A stretch of DNA of 57,727 bases from Limibacter armeniacum (lineage in GTDB: Bacteria > Bacteroidota > Bacteroidia > Cytophagales > Flammeovirgaceae): assembly GCF_036880985.1 (NCBI RefSeq), contig NZ_JBAJNO010000007.1, forward strand, positions 1 through 57,727, written 5' to 3'. The translations under genes were made by a program, and so were the position numbers. Shown here piece by piece: positions 31,212 through 42,660 of this stretch (positions are counted from its first letter, which is position 1; each line of letters opens with the position of its first letter). The notes under the pieces were generated by a model. It searched no databases. It was not told the origin of the DNA and saw nothing but the letters and a program-made list of their open reading frames with translations.

Positions 31212-31246
31212 CAGCCTGATACACGATCGTTTCAGGCTGTTTTTTT
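31212..31246 (+). terminator. Terminator, second turn
   Basis: Copy of 1467-1501. Confidence 0.85.
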
Positions 31247-31425
31247 ATGCTTATCCTTGGCTATTGCGGTGATCATAGATCTAATAAAGATCGGGACATG
31301 TGGCGATGGGTTTAAAGTATTTGTAAGAAAAGTAGGCTACTTTAATGATACTATTGTAGTTGTATTATTTCAAGAACACTTATTAAATCATATTTTTTAT
31401 AATCATTTTAAAACTAAAACTAATA

Positions 31426-32013
31426 ATGAGAAAAGCACTCATCTCCTTGTCGATGGTAGCATTACTTACTGGTTGTATGCAAACTAGATACATTACAGAA
31501 CAGTATATCAAAACCAATGTAGAGAAGCACACAGAAGGAGAGTATAGTACGATTAGAACCTATACTGTATTTAAGGGTAAATCATATAATAGTAATTCTT
31601 ATTTAGAACTCACAGGTTATAAATATAGGGATATTTCAAAATTGGTAATCGGTGCCGATAAATATTATCCGGACCGGAAGCAATTCGAGACTGATCAGAC
31701 AAGAATAGCAGACATTACTTATATAGAACTGACATTAGAGCAGTGTAAAGCTATTTTACAAAACTATCAAATCCTTCAGGAGAAGATTAATAAAGAAAAA
31801 CCTCTAAGAAACGAGGAAGTTTATCATGACTATACTGTATCAAAAGATTTATTCATTAGCTATAGAAAAGCGAAGGGGAGTATCTCGTCTACCTATATTG
31901 AATTTTGGGTACAAGGGGAGAAGTTTGTTGTTTCTACACCGATCATTATGGACAAACTTCGTAAGTTCATGGACTATGTAAAAGTGACTCCAGTACAGAA
32001 TAAGGCTGTGTAA
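31426..32013 (+). CDS. Lipoprotein (LLTGC lipobox), second turn
   Basis: Identical to 1681-2268, with the 14-bp hairpin again at 32021-32059. Confidence 0.75.
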   Translation: MRKALISLSMVALLTGCMQTRYITEQYIKTNVEKHTEGEYSTIRTYTVFKGKSYNSNSYLELTGYKYRDISKLVIGADKYYPDRKQFETDQTRIADITYIELTLEQCKAILQNYQILQEKINKEKPLRNEEVYHDYTVSKDLFISYRKAKGSISSTYIEFWVQGEKFVVSTPIIMDKLRKFMDYVKVTPVQNKAV

Positions 32014-32357
32014 TTGATAAATATGAGTCATCCCAATAATAACTCGGGATGACTCATATTCCGGTTATCCTCAACCTTACTTATTAGGATTGTCCTTTTT
32101 ATTATCATCAGATTTCCCGAAGAACTTCTTGGTAGAGGTATTTATAAAAATATTTTGGATTAATTATAAAAAGAATCCTATACTTACAGTAGCATCAAGA
32201 ATCCCATGGAAGGGGATACCAACCGAGCAAGACAAGCCACGGTGGTCCAGTGCGATGTGGTCCGAACCTCTTTTGGAGCAGGACAAAAAAATGCGCCTCA
32301 CTATTTTCCTTCCCATTTCCTGATGCCATTTGGTTTATTTTTCACAACAAAACTAGA

Positions 32358-32690
32358 ATGGTAATGGCAACACAATCATTTACAGAACTAATCAAGGAGT
32401 GTCGCTTGACGCTACACCGTGACAGTACCGAGCAACTGGTTGGGTACTTTAACAGACTCGTGGGCAACAAGGGATTTGCCACAAGAAAGGGGGCATATAT
32501 GATTGCCCTTGCAGGAGAGTTGATCTCACGTGACCCTTCGCTGGCATCGAAGATAGTGTGTCAGTCTTCCTACCTGGAATTATGGCCCATCTACAACCTG
32601 AATAGCTGCCAACTGCTGTTTGGGGGCAATTGTATATCATTTGACCGGTGTATCAAGCTGAAAGAGGGAAAGCTTTCGATTGAGAACTGA
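32358..32690 (+). CDS. Small hypothetical protein, second turn
   Basis: Identical to 2613-2945. Confidence 0.55.
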   Translation: MVMATQSFTELIKECRLTLHRDSTEQLVGYFNRLVGNKGFATRKGAYMIALAGELISRDPSLASKIVCQSSYLELWPIYNLNSCQLLFGGNCISFDRCIKLKEGKLSIEN

Positions 32691-32765
32691 TTCCTCTTGC
32701 ATGGGCCTGACTTCGATTGGGAGGAAGGCCCCCCTTCATTTTTACTGAAACAAGACTTCAATACC

Positions 32766-32960
32766 ATGGAAAAGGTATATTACTGGTTCATTGAATGGCT
32801 GACCTCGCCTGTCACGGATTACATGACAGATCTAAGGGTTATGTTTATAGTAACAGTTGTTATGGGAGTGCCTTCGTGGCTTGATATAAGGGCTCTTAAA
32901 AAGAGGATTGCCAAGTCCAACAAGGAGCTTGAAGACGAAAAAAGGGGGAGAAAGAAGTGA
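32766..32960 (+). CDS. Small membrane protein, second turn
   Basis: Identical to 3021-3215. Confidence 0.55.
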   Translation: MEKVYYWFIEWLTSPVTDYMTDLRVMFIVTVVMGVPSWLDIRALKKRIAKSNKELEDEKRGRKK

Positions 32961-32987
32961 ATTTCGTAACTTCTCTTCCAAAAAGCG

Positions 32988-33422
32988 ATGCCCGACAAGT
33001 TTAGCCCCGAAGTACGCAGCAGGATCATGGCCTCGATCAAGGGCAAGGATACGAGGCCTGAGCTGATTGTGAGGCGCTACCTGCACCGCCATGGCTTCCG
33101 CTTCCGGCTGCACGGCAGGTACAGGGGCAAAGTCCTGCCTGGCAAACCTGACATCGTGTTACCCAAGTACAAGACCGTGATCTTTGTCCATGGCTGCTTC
33201 TGGCATGGGCACCAAGACTGCAAGTACTACAAGCTGCCCAAGACCAACACAGAGTTTTGGCGTTGGAAAATCGCTCGGAACCGAGCCAATGACATTAGCC
33301 ACCGTATGGACTTGTTGAGGGAAGGGTGGAATGTGATGACGGTTTGGGAGTGTGCTATTAGGTATGACAAAGAAAGGACCCTGAAAGTGCTAGATAGCTT
33401 GGTTGATATGATCAAGGTATGA
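32988..33422 (+). CDS. vsr: Vsr endonuclease, second turn
   Basis: Identical to 3243-3677. Confidence 0.96.
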   Translation: MPDKFSPEVRSRIMASIKGKDTRPELIVRRYLHRHGFRFRLHGRYRGKVLPGKPDIVLPKYKTVIFVHGCFWHGHQDCKYYKLPKTNTEFWRWKIARNRANDISHRMDLLREGWNVMTVWECAIRYDKERTLKVLDSLVDMIKV

Positions 33423-33481
33423 GAATAATACTATTTATTGCTATAATGCAAACCAATTGTAAAAGCTAAACCAACTTAAAC

Positions 33482-34669
33482 GTGAATCCATTTTTTATCC
33501 CCAATGAGGGGGAAGAACGCCTAATTGAGATTATCCAGAAATACTGTAGGGAAGAGTTTAGCCTGATCCGGATGACGGAAACAATGCTAAAGAAAAGTAT
33601 TATTGACGCCTCAGGGGAGTTGAGGGAAATCCTCAAGCAAGGGAGAGTTGTGGATTTTAGTACAATGCCTCAGGGCGATGAGGGAAAGGTCTACTACAAT
33701 ACCGCCATCTTATCACAGAGCGAAGTGGCTGAGCAGAGGACCAGCTACTACCGGCCGAATACCAAGAAGGGGGACCCCCGATTCTGGCCATCACGCCTGC
33801 CCCGTTATGCGCAATCCAATGACTTGGTATACTTCACTGTCTACAAGGGACAGGTGATTGCTATTCCTCTCCGGGATACAGAGGGCTTTGAGGGTATGCT
33901 ACTATCCTATTTTGGGGAGCCTGAAACAGCTGAGGATTATGTTGGCACCCTGATAAGCGAACTGAGAAAAATAAAAGGACAGTGGATAAGAAGTGTAAGC
34001 CCTCACAAGCTGAATCCAAAGGATGTGGGAGAAACATTGGAAAAAGCGCTGGGGATTCCGGTGAACAACCTCAAGAATGCTGACTACATGGGAGAGATTG
34101 AGATCAAGGCAAAAAGAGCGGCAACCAAGACAAAGGATACACTTTTCAGTAAGGTACCTAACTGGGACATTAGCCCTGTACCAACGGCTACAGATATGAT
34201 GCTGACCCATGGCTACCAAAGTAAAAAGTACCCAGGGTACCAAGACTTGTATGTGACGGTAAGTAATACCCCGAATGCACAAGGTCTTTTCTTACAAAGT
34301 ATTCCAGACAAGAACTTGCTGGTACAGAAGGCTGGACAGCTTGATGTAAACATTGACACCTGCTACTGGGAGTACGAGACCCTTAAGGAAGCGCTCTATA
34401 ACAAGCACCCCAAAACGTTGTGGGTGGTTGGCGAACACAAGCTTATAGAAGGGGAGATCCACTTCCAGTACACGAAGGTGCAATTGACGCAACGACCAAT
34501 TTTTTCCCAGTTCATTTCACTGATCGACCAGGGAATTGTCACTTATGACTGGAGAGGGAGAGTGCTACCGGATAGGACAGGCTATAAGGACAAGGGGCAT
34601 GCCTTCAGGCTTAAATCAGCAAAAGACAGGGAAAAGCTTTTTGGCTCGGTAGAGGATATTGAGCTATAA
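33482..34669 (+). CDS. MvaI/BcnI-type endonuclease, second turn
   Basis: Identical to 3737-4924, GTG start. Confidence 0.82.
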   Translation: MNPFFIPNEGEERLIEIIQKYCREEFSLIRMTETMLKKSIIDASGELREILKQGRVVDFSTMPQGDEGKVYYNTAILSQSEVAEQRTSYYRPNTKKGDPRFWPSRLPRYAQSNDLVYFTVYKGQVIAIPLRDTEGFEGMLLSYFGEPETAEDYVGTLISELRKIKGQWIRSVSPHKLNPKDVGETLEKALGIPVNNLKNADYMGEIEIKAKRAATKTKDTLFSKVPNWDISPVPTATDMMLTHGYQSKKYPGYQDLYVTVSNTPNAQGLFLQSIPDKNLLVQKAGQLDVNIDTCYWEYETLKEALYNKHPKTLWVVGEHKLIEGEIHFQYTKVQLTQRPIFSQFISLIDQGIVTYDWRGRVLPDRTGYKDKGHAFRLKSAKDREKLFGSVEDIEL

Positions 34670-34695
34670 CTTTTGTAAAAAAACTAAAAACTAAA

Positions 34696-35466
34696 ATGAT
34701 GAATTTAATCGAATCTTTGAGAAAAAGAACTATTGATCAACTGTTTAAAGTGGAAAGCTTCGAAAAGCACTGGGAGCGTTGGCAAGTGGAGATTGAGAAT
34801 AAATTGGGAGATGAAATAACAGCTGAAAAACTGATTGACTTAGGGGATCATCTTTCTGAAATTTTTCAGACAACTACAGAACCTGGTAGGTCCCAAGATA
34901 CTTTATCTGGAGGAGGGACTGCTTGGGAATGTCTAATAACTTGGTATATCAATATGTGCAGTATTGGAAGCCGTGTTGTTGCATTTAAAAAAATGAGTGA
35001 AGTCCCTGAACCTGTAAGACGGGCGATTACAGTAAACTATGTCAATTTTAAATGTAATACAGAATCGGATATCACTGTTATTGTCTTCCCAGATAGGGAC
35101 GAGTATACTCGCCCCATCAATGATATAGAATTAACAGACAGTAAGGGACGATTTAAGATCAGTAACAGTAAAGGACTTACAAACAAAAAGAGAGCTCTGG
35201 ATTTTTTGTCTAATAGGGACTATGAATCTTATGAAGTGGGAATTGTCCAATGCAAAACAAACTGGAATGACAATTCACAAATTCCAATGATGTGGAGCAT
35301 GATTTATAATGCTAACTCTTTCAGGGATCCCAATATATCTTTAGGGGATGCATCTTACTCATTAGACAGAATAAATAGATTCAGTTACTCATTTGTTACA
35401 GTACCTTCAAACAAAAATGAGTTTAAATCTGATTCAGTTGCCGTAAGAAGAGTAATATTGGGGTAA
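34696..35466 (+). CDS. Probable second nuclease, frameshifted, second turn
   Basis: Identical to 4951-5721. The same frameshift is present, so it is in the consensus of both turns. Confidence 0.62.
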   Translation: MMNLIESLRKRTIDQLFKVESFEKHWERWQVEIENKLGDEITAEKLIDLGDHLSEIFQTTTEPGRSQDTLSGGGTAWECLITWYINMCSIGSRVVAFKKMSEVPEPVRRAITVNYVNFKCNTESDITVIVFPDRDEYTRPINDIELTDSKGRFKISNSKGLTNKKRALDFLSNRDYESYEVGIVQCKTNWNDNSQIPMMWSMIYNANSFRDPNISLGDASYSLDRINRFSYSFVTVPSNKNEFKSDSVAVRRVILG

Positions 35467-35635
35467 AGGGCATCGCCAAGGAGTTGTGAATTCTGTAAAG
35501 GACATTTTCGGTAAAAATTTCAGGAATGGATATTCTCAAAGGCAACAGATATGTTTGCAGAATGCACTGGAGGAAATCAATTCGACTTACAGTTTTATGA
35601 ATCTTTCAGCATCTCAACCAGTCACGCAGGCCTGA
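35456..35635 (+). pseudogene. Out-of-frame nuclease tail, second turn
   Basis: Copy of 5711-5890. Confidence 0.55.
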
Positions 35636-35718
35636 TGTTTAATAAGCATCCCTGGATTTTTTCATAATTGTATCTTAAATTTGCACAATTAGAGTGTTAG
35701 GAACTAGATACAGACAAC

Positions 35719-37317
35719 GTGAATCATATAGAACTGTTTGCAGGATGTGGTGGCCTTTCATTGGGATTGGAATCGTTAGGATTTGAACTGGTGTTTGCCA
35801 ATGAACTGTCACCGATGGCCAGCGAGACATTTGCCTACAACTTCTTTGGAGAGAACCTGACGGAGTTGGCAGGAAGAGAGGAGCCAGCCCAAATGACCTA
35901 CTGGCTCAATAGCCAGTTTGAACGCAATAACCTTACTCGAAGGCTAAGGGAAAATCCACAGGAGGTTCCCGATGATGGGACTGGACACAACGACTTGCTG
36001 GATGAAGATGCAAACATACAGGGTAGTATGGTGGTGGGCAATATCATTGAACTCAACGGCTTTCTGGAGACACAACCGGAACTGCTACAGCGCATACAGC
36101 ATGCGCTGGATCTGGAAGGGGATGAGGTGGATCTTGTATCCGGTGGGCCTCCTTGCCAAAGCTTTAGTATGGCGGGCCTCAGGCAACATGACAATGCCCG
36201 TAACCAGTTGCCATGGGAGTTTGCCCGGTTCGTCAGGCTGGTGAAGCCGAAAGTGGCCTTGCTAGAAAATGTTTCGGGTATTCTTAGGGCTTTCGATATA
36301 GATGGAAAAAAGCATTATGCTTGGTTTGAGGTAGCCAAGGCATTTGCCACAATCGGCTATGTCCCGATTTGCCTGCATGTCAATGCCAAGTACACTGGCA
36401 CTGCCCAGAACAGGCCGAGGTATATCATGCTGGCCCTGAGGGAAGATGTTTTTCAGGAGTTTCAGGCAGGAGACAGGAACGAGGTGGAGCTATCATTGCT
36501 GGAGAACTCCCATGTTTTCTATACAGCCGTACAAGGGGAACAAGAGAACGAGATGGAGCCAGTAATGTTCGGTGATCTGGAATACCATGATATTGAGAAA
36601 AACCCTGAGCGATTTACCAATACTTTTCTCGCGCCACTGCTACAATTCAAAGAAGGGCAGTGGAGAAGCGTGACCGATGCCATTGATGACTTGCGAGGTG
36701 AAGGGATTGCACAAAGTGCATATGTTCAACAGGTTAACCATGAACTGCTGGGAAACAGGATCCTTGGAGGCTTTGAGCTGGGTAATCACGAGCACAGGGG
36801 CAATGGGGAACTTGTACAGAGAAGGTTCAGGCTGTACCAGGTGCTGGAGCAAGTAGTCCCGGCAACCAAGAAAAATATCAACGCTTTCCTGAGAAGGCCA
36901 GATGAAACCATATTGGAGGATGGGACTGTTGCCGAAATGCTGAGGTTCGATTTCCTGAACGAGGAAAACTATTATATCCGATTCAATGATGGATTGGAAC
37001 TGGACCAGTACCTACGTACCCTGCTCACCAAGAAGCAGACACAACGGGCCTTGGTGGCAAATCGACCGGCACCGGCAGCACTGTCCATACCGGATGATGC
37101 CTGTCACTACCACCATGACGAGTTAAGGACCCTAACTGTCCGTGAGATGGCCAGAATACAGTCGTTCCCAGACTGGTTTGAATTCCGTTCGAAGGTGACT
37201 ACCGGAGGGCAAATGAGAAAGTTTGAGGTACCGCAGTATACGCAAGTAGGGAATGCAGTACCCCCATTGCTGGGTAGGGCATTGGGGCAAGTAGTGACTA
37301 ATGTACTAAATGCCTAA
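35719..37317 (+). CDS. C5-cytosine methyltransferase, second turn
   Basis: Identical to 5974-7572; -7 element at 35676-35683, terminator at 37330-37389. Confidence 0.95.
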   Translation: MNHIELFAGCGGLSLGLESLGFELVFANELSPMASETFAYNFFGENLTELAGREEPAQMTYWLNSQFERNNLTRRLRENPQEVPDDGTGHNDLLDEDANIQGSMVVGNIIELNGFLETQPELLQRIQHALDLEGDEVDLVSGGPPCQSFSMAGLRQHDNARNQLPWEFARFVRLVKPKVALLENVSGILRAFDIDGKKHYAWFEVAKAFATIGYVPICLHVNAKYTGTAQNRPRYIMLALREDVFQEFQAGDRNEVELSLLENSHVFYTAVQGEQENEMEPVMFGDLEYHDIEKNPERFTNTFLAPLLQFKEGQWRSVTDAIDDLRGEGIAQSAYVQQVNHELLGNRILGGFELGNHEHRGNGELVQRRFRLYQVLEQVVPATKKNINAFLRRPDETILEDGTVAEMLRFDFLNEENYYIRFNDGLELDQYLRTLLTKKQTQRALVANRPAPAALSIPDDACHYHHDELRTLTVREMARIQSFPDWFEFRSKVTTGGQMRKFEVPQYTQVGNAVPPLLGRALGQVVTNVLNA

Positions 37318-37775
37318 TACCCTTTTGCATTTAAGCACAAAAAGAGGCTTGATATCTAGTATTTCAAGTCTCTTTTTTTGTGCTTAAAATTTAACAATAC
37401 ACAAAATTATCCTTTTGTTGGTATTAAATATTAGGCATACGAATAAGCAAATATTTAAAAGTTGATATGTACGATCAAAAGTAGTAATACTTCCCCTTCT
37501 GTACCATTTTTAATAAAAATAATTGATATAACTATTGTTACGATTGGAACATTTTAGCTTTTGTAAAGCAATGACATGTAATATTTGCATTTCAAAAATT
37601 GTAACATTATACACATTTAAAGATGTTAAATAACTCACTCCTATTAAATATATATTTGAATAATAACTCCTATATCAATATAGTTATACAAATATATATT
37701 ACTTATTGATATAGATTGAATAAGTATTTTTTTGTACATATTATACATTCATCGTTTTCAACCAAATTTTTTATT

Positions 37776-38009
37776 ATGTCTATAGCAAGACAATATAATC
37801 GACTTAAAAGAATTGATTATCTAATTCAAAAGAAAGCTACCGGCACTCCTCATGAGTTAGCTTTAAAGCTAAATATCTCGGAAAGAACCGTGCGACTTAT
37901 CATTTCTGAAATGAAGAGTTATGGTGCAGAAATATATTACTCTAAAATTCATAGGAGTTATATATATAAGTATGATGGAGAGTTTATTTTAAAGTTTAAC
38001 ATTTTTTAA
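37776..38009 (+). CDS. Small HTH protein, second turn
   Basis: Identical to 8031-8264; palindromes at 37670-37713. Confidence 0.72.
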   Translation: MSIARQYNRLKRIDYLIQKKATGTPHELALKLNISERTVRLIISEMKSYGAEIYYSKIHRSYIYKYDGEFILKFNIF

Positions 38010-38093
38010 TTTAATGGAAATTATATTACCGCTTCCTTTAATATGTTTGCATTATTAATCTAAATTTTTTTTAATATTTAATTATAATAACCT

Positions 38094-38642
38094 ATGAAGT
38101 ATTCAATTTTTTTCTCCCTTCTATTATTTTTTATATCATCATGTAATGATAATTCTGAAACCCTAAAGCCCGCAGATTTACAATCTTATGAAAGTTTTGT
38201 AGATACACATCAGTTTTCAAAATTTGCTAGTTATGAACAAATATGTTCCGTCTGGGGAGATTTTGCTAGCTATCAAAAATTCTATGATAGTCGTAACTCA
38301 CTTCGTTCTAATAATATGTCAGGTTCAAATGAAAGAAGTGTATTTAGAGGCTACAGAGTTGGGTTAACCCAATTTGGTGGTGGTATAAATCAATTTATAT
38401 CTGTTGAGCCAACTCTCTATATATTAGATGCTGCTTGGGAATATGGATTAGACCTTCCCTATTCTGATAGAGCTGGTGCTAGTAGCTCTTGTGCTTGCAA
38501 ATTAACTAGTGGTACAGTTGATCAGTCTGAACAGTCTTATTTAAATGCAGAACAAATTGAACAAGGATATGTACTAATTTGTGTTGCAAAACCTACAAGT
38601 GATTGTAACTTAACAACACATATGGAAGAATTTTTATATTAA
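38094..38642 (+). CDS. Degenerate-ferredoxin lipoprotein, second turn
   Basis: Identical to 8349-8897, including the two lost cysteine ligands; hairpin at 38657-38688. Confidence 0.85.
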   Translation: MKYSIFFSLLLFFISSCNDNSETLKPADLQSYESFVDTHQFSKFASYEQICSVWGDFASYQKFYDSRNSLRSNNMSGSNERSVFRGYRVGLTQFGGGINQFISVEPTLYILDAAWEYGLDLPYSDRAGASSSCACKLTSGTVDQSEQSYLNAEQIEQGYVLICVAKPTSDCNLTTHMEEFLY

Positions 38643-38700
38643 TACTATATATAATAAAACACATTATTTTATCAAATAATGTGTTTTAAATACTTTTATT

Positions 38701-39252
38701 ATGAGGATTATATTTATAATAATTACATTAATATGTATATCAAGTTGCGGTTCAAAAGTAAGTGGTGATAAGATAACATATTTGTCAAATGAAAATTACT
38801 TATATCTTGATGAGGATTACAATCCAGTAAATTTAAATAGCCAAATAATTGATTCTATTGCAAGAGGAGCTAAAGTTTTCAATAATCCATTAAAAACAAA
38901 ACAAGAAATAGTTTCATTACTTATTTATGATAAAAATAATTATGCTGTAGGTCCTTCAAATTTAGAATTATATAGATTAAATGTTGGATGGCCTATAATT
39001 GGACAATATTTTATGGAAGATAGTGCTACTGTAAAAAATTGGGGAAAAGAATTAAACCTTAAATATCCTTCTGATTTACTGAGTTATTTCAATGATAGTA
39101 CAATTAACAGTGTCTTTAAAAAAGAAAAAGAATTAAAACTAAGGGAGAAATGCTATTTATTATCAAAAGACTCTACAGTTTTCAATTTAGGTATTGAAGA
39201 ATTAACATATTTTTCTTTCAAATTAGGTAGATCACACAATCATACTCATTGA
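38701..39252 (+). CDS. Lipoprotein with His-rich tail, second turn
   Basis: Identical to 8956-9507. Confidence 0.7.
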   Translation: MRIIFIIITLICISSCGSKVSGDKITYLSNENYLYLDEDYNPVNLNSQIIDSIARGAKVFNNPLKTKQEIVSLLIYDKNNYAVGPSNLELYRLNVGWPIIGQYFMEDSATVKNWGKELNLKYPSDLLSYFNDSTINSVFKKEKELKLREKCYLLSKDSTVFNLGIEELTYFSFKLGRSHNHTH

Positions 39253-39399
39253 GTATGACTTGTTATTTTTAATCATTAGTCTACTTTTTGTAAAATCCTT
39301 ATCTATTATTTATAGATAAATGACAAAAATTTAGGAGATATTAGATATTCACTATTCATAATAGTTAGAATATTTTCACACACTAGATATTCTCTATAC

Positions 39400-39836
39400 A
39401 GACGCCTAGATAATATAAAAGACTTCATACATAGCTTTGACCTCATTCAACACAGTAATCCGTTCAGTTATATCCTTTTCAGACCGGTATACCCCAAAGA
39501 ACTTTTGAGAATTGTATTGTATAGGTCCAGTATCCAAAACCCATACAATAATCATTATGGTGAAGACTTTTCAGTACTCCAGAAACTCATCCAGCCCTTC
39601 TTCCTTAAAAGGTGCAGGTTTTTCTAAAGAGCAACGAAAAGGTTTAGCAGCCCTTGCACCAAGAAACTTGTATATTTTCCCTTTGGCATAAGATGACACT
39701 CTGATTCATACTGTATTTCTTCGTGCCCCACGAAACCATACCAACTATCTGGCATAGCTCCTGAGGACTTTATGGCTATTGGTTTAATTGCGCTACTACC
39801 TATATAAGTAGTAGCGCAATTATAAGCCTTGCTCAA
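39400..39836 (-). pseudogene. Decayed coding sequence, second turn
   Basis: Copy of 9655-10091; the 14-bp inverted repeat recurs at 39786-39821. Confidence 0.4.
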
Positions 39837-40020
39837 TTAAGTTCAAAGATTAAATTATAATTAATCTTAATAAAGATAGCAAATAACGAGCATACAGAAA
39901 AAAGACTCACCTATACTTAGGATATGTAGCTGCCCAACATGAAAAAAATCAAAGTAATTGTTGTGCAACTAAATACAGTTGCATAACTTAAAGCAAGTAA
40001 CCATCTAAGCACCTATAACA

Positions 40021-40665
40021 ATGAAACATTTCAAGTACAAAGGCTATACAGGTACCATAGAATACTGCACAGAAAACAAGCAACTGGAAGGAAAAGTGCT
40101 TGGCAACCATGCCCTACTCACCTATAGGGGCAGTACTGGAGAGGAACTGGAGCAAAACTTTATCAAGACTGTAGACAGTTATCTAGATGCTTGCAAGAAG
40201 CAGGGCATAGAACCTGACAAGCCATACAAGGGGAGTTTCAATGTACGCATTTCTCCAGACTTGCACCGCAGGGCGGCTCAGTTGGCAATAGATCATGACC
40301 AGTCACTGAACACTTTTGTGGAGGAGGCCATTGAGCGGCATGTGTCCATAGAGGACTTTGGCCAGGCAATCAAGCTGACGCGTGGAAGGTTTGGAGATGA
40401 TCTTTCCAACTGCCTGAATAAGATGAGCCAGGAGCAGCGGGTACTGCTGGTGGCCAATGAGGAGCAGCCCTTTGCTGTAATTCCTCTGCCGGGTGGAAAT
40501 TCCCTGAGTGAGACGATTTACCTGCTGTCCTCTAGAGCCAATGAGGAAAGGCTGCGGGAGTCAATCAGGCAACTGAAGCGAGGGGAAGGAATAGAAATGG
40601 ATATGGAAATTTTTATGCGAGAGGGAAAGTTGGTTCCCAAAAAACATGTGAAAAGTAAGGAGTAA
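40021..40665 (+). CDS. HicB-YefM fused antitoxin, second turn
   Basis: Identical to 10276-10920; candidate operator at 39964-39983. Confidence 0.82.
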   Translation: MKHFKYKGYTGTIEYCTENKQLEGKVLGNHALLTYRGSTGEELEQNFIKTVDSYLDACKKQGIEPDKPYKGSFNVRISPDLHRRAAQLAIDHDQSLNTFVEEAIERHVSIEDFGQAIKLTRGRFGDDLSNCLNKMSQEQRVLLVANEEQPFAVIPLPGGNSLSETIYLLSSRANEERLRESIRQLKRGEGIEMDMEIFMREGKLVPKKHVKSKE

Positions 40666-40720
40666 TACTTGATGGGGTATAGCAAAGCTTATTTAGGATA
40701 ACCACTCTTATCTTATGAAC

Positions 40721-40910
40721 ACCTAACCTATTCGGAGGGTGGGCTTCGCATCCAAAACCTCCGAACAGGCTACAATATTAGCCACTAGTGCCGGAAAAGC
40801 GAAAGGCTGGAGGCGAAAGCGGACAGCAGACCTAGCCGGTCACACCGAAGTGGGTTTTAGCGCGATGGCCGGCTGCTGAACGCCGCCGGAAGTCTGAAGT
40901 GAGCGGGTTG
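40721..40910. repeat. GC-rich island A, second turn
   Basis: Copy of 10976-11165. Confidence 0.55.
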
Positions 40911-41094
40911 ATAGTTGAATAGGTCTATTAGTTAGTTACAATCTGCAAAACAAGAAATCCCCACCGGCTTTGACTTTCACTAGTGTAGATTTTTCACATT
41001 CTAAGAAATGAGAAAAGTCTTGTAACTTGACTTTCTGTTATATAGACTTCGATCTTAATGAAACAGTGAGCAATGGATATGGCTTGTCAAATTT

Positions 41095-41265
41095 GGAAGT
41101 CTTTTCTACACACTGTTCACCAACTGTAAGATCCATGGCATCGATCCTTACGAATAGCTCAGGGATATACTGGAGAGAATTACTTCACATCCAATCAATC
41201 GGATAGAAGAGCTGCTACCTCAGAAATGGAAGCAAGCCAATCAGCAGCAGGAGAACTTCATAAAA
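41095..41265 (+). pseudogene. IS66 transposase remnant, second turn
   Basis: Copy of 11350-11520; terminator at 41265-41312. Confidence 0.8.
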
Positions 41266-41512
41266 GAAACCCTTTGGGAGACGCTATACCTCCCAAAGGG
41301 TTTCTGTTTTTTCAAATATGTGGTTTACCGGATGGTTACCTAATCCGGAGTATTTCTTAGTTGAATAGGATACTCATCATGTTAATAATCTGTCAATTAC
41401 TAATTTTAAATGGTACTCTATTTAGCATGAATCCTTCTTAAAAGATGCTACAATTCGCAGGGCTTACGCCAAGTAAAAGCTCCTTAATTTTCAGAAGCTT
41501 TGCATTTTCCTT

Positions 41513-42091
41513 TTAGTTGTCAATCGGTTCAAAGGCCGGATTATCAGGTGGGAATATTACCTCAATCTCAGGGAGTGGCTTGAGGTTATCACCTCTCAAT
41601 GAAATCAAAGAATCCCTATTTCTTCTAAAGAACCTTTTTTGTCCCCCTGTCAATAGATTTCTGTCATATAAATATTTATAATAGCCAATATGAAAAATTG
41701 TATCAACCTTTCCATTTTTAGGCTTCATTTCAAAATAGATAGTTGTGTCACATTTTACCAATCTGAAATTCAGAAAACTACTATCCGTTTCCAAATCATA
41801 ATATCCCATTAATTCTGAGTCCTCAGTTTCTAAGTACAGGTTCAAAAATGCTTTATGCGCATCGCTTTGACTTTCCAAGTCAAAAATACCACCGCCCTGT
41901 CTAGTGATTTTCCATTGGGAACTCTCAGAAATCATTAAAGTTGGACATTGGTTGCTGATTTTTTCTAACAACATATCCTGAATCATCATTTGTTGCTCAC
42001 CTTCATTTTCTTGCTTTGAATGAGAACAGGCTATGAGACACAACAAAAAAAAAGAAAACAATAAAATTCTATAGTCCAATCCTTTGTGCAT
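41513..42091 (-). CDS. Lipoprotein (LIAC lipobox), second turn
   Basis: Identical to 11768-12346. Confidence 0.75.
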   Translation of the reverse strand: MHKGLDYRILLFSFFLLCLIACSHSKQENEGEQQMMIQDMLLEKISNQCPTLMISESSQWKITRQGGGIFDLESQSDAHKAFLNLYLETEDSELMGYYDLETDSSFLNFRLVKCDTTIYFEMKPKNGKVDTIFHIGYYKYLYDRNLLTGGQKRFFRRNRDSLISLRGDNLKPLPEIEVIFPPDNPAFEPIDN

Positions 42092-42526
42092 AATTATGAA
42101 AATCTATGTGATCTGTAAATTCATTACGGGTAAGTTCCTGATATTGAAAGATATTGAAAACCACTTCAGGGAAATACCAGGAGAAACAATCGAATCTTAA
42201 TACCTCTGGTTTTTAAAACACACAACTCGGATTCACATTGATAATCTAAAGATTGACCGTATCTGATGAGAATTGAGGGAATAAAAAAAGACACTATCCC
42301 AAAAAGTGTGTAAATCAATTTTAATTATAGGAACGAGTTGGTGGATTAAAACCAGACTCGTTCTTCAAATATATGGTATTCCCGATTAATGGAGAAAAGT
42401 TCAGTAGGGCTTGGAGCAGCGTAGTAAGCTTCTCCTCCACCTTAAACCACCCGCTAACTTCCATTGGACAGGCAGCGGGGTGGGATTATCGATTGAAGTG
42501 TATCTCTTTCCGTTAGCTGCTATCAG

Positions 42527-42564
42527 AAAAAAAGAAGCCCCAACTGCTTTTATTCAGTTGGGGC
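42527..42564 (-). terminator. Terminator of RecE-like unit, second turn
   Basis: Copy of 12782-12819. Confidence 0.82.
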
Positions 42565-42660
42565 CATGAGCTCAAGAAGTCTTCAAAGTATGTACGAAAT
42601 AAGCGACTATTAAGAACGGTATAAGCGGCTTGGTTAGCAAGTGCAAACTGTTGGCATTCC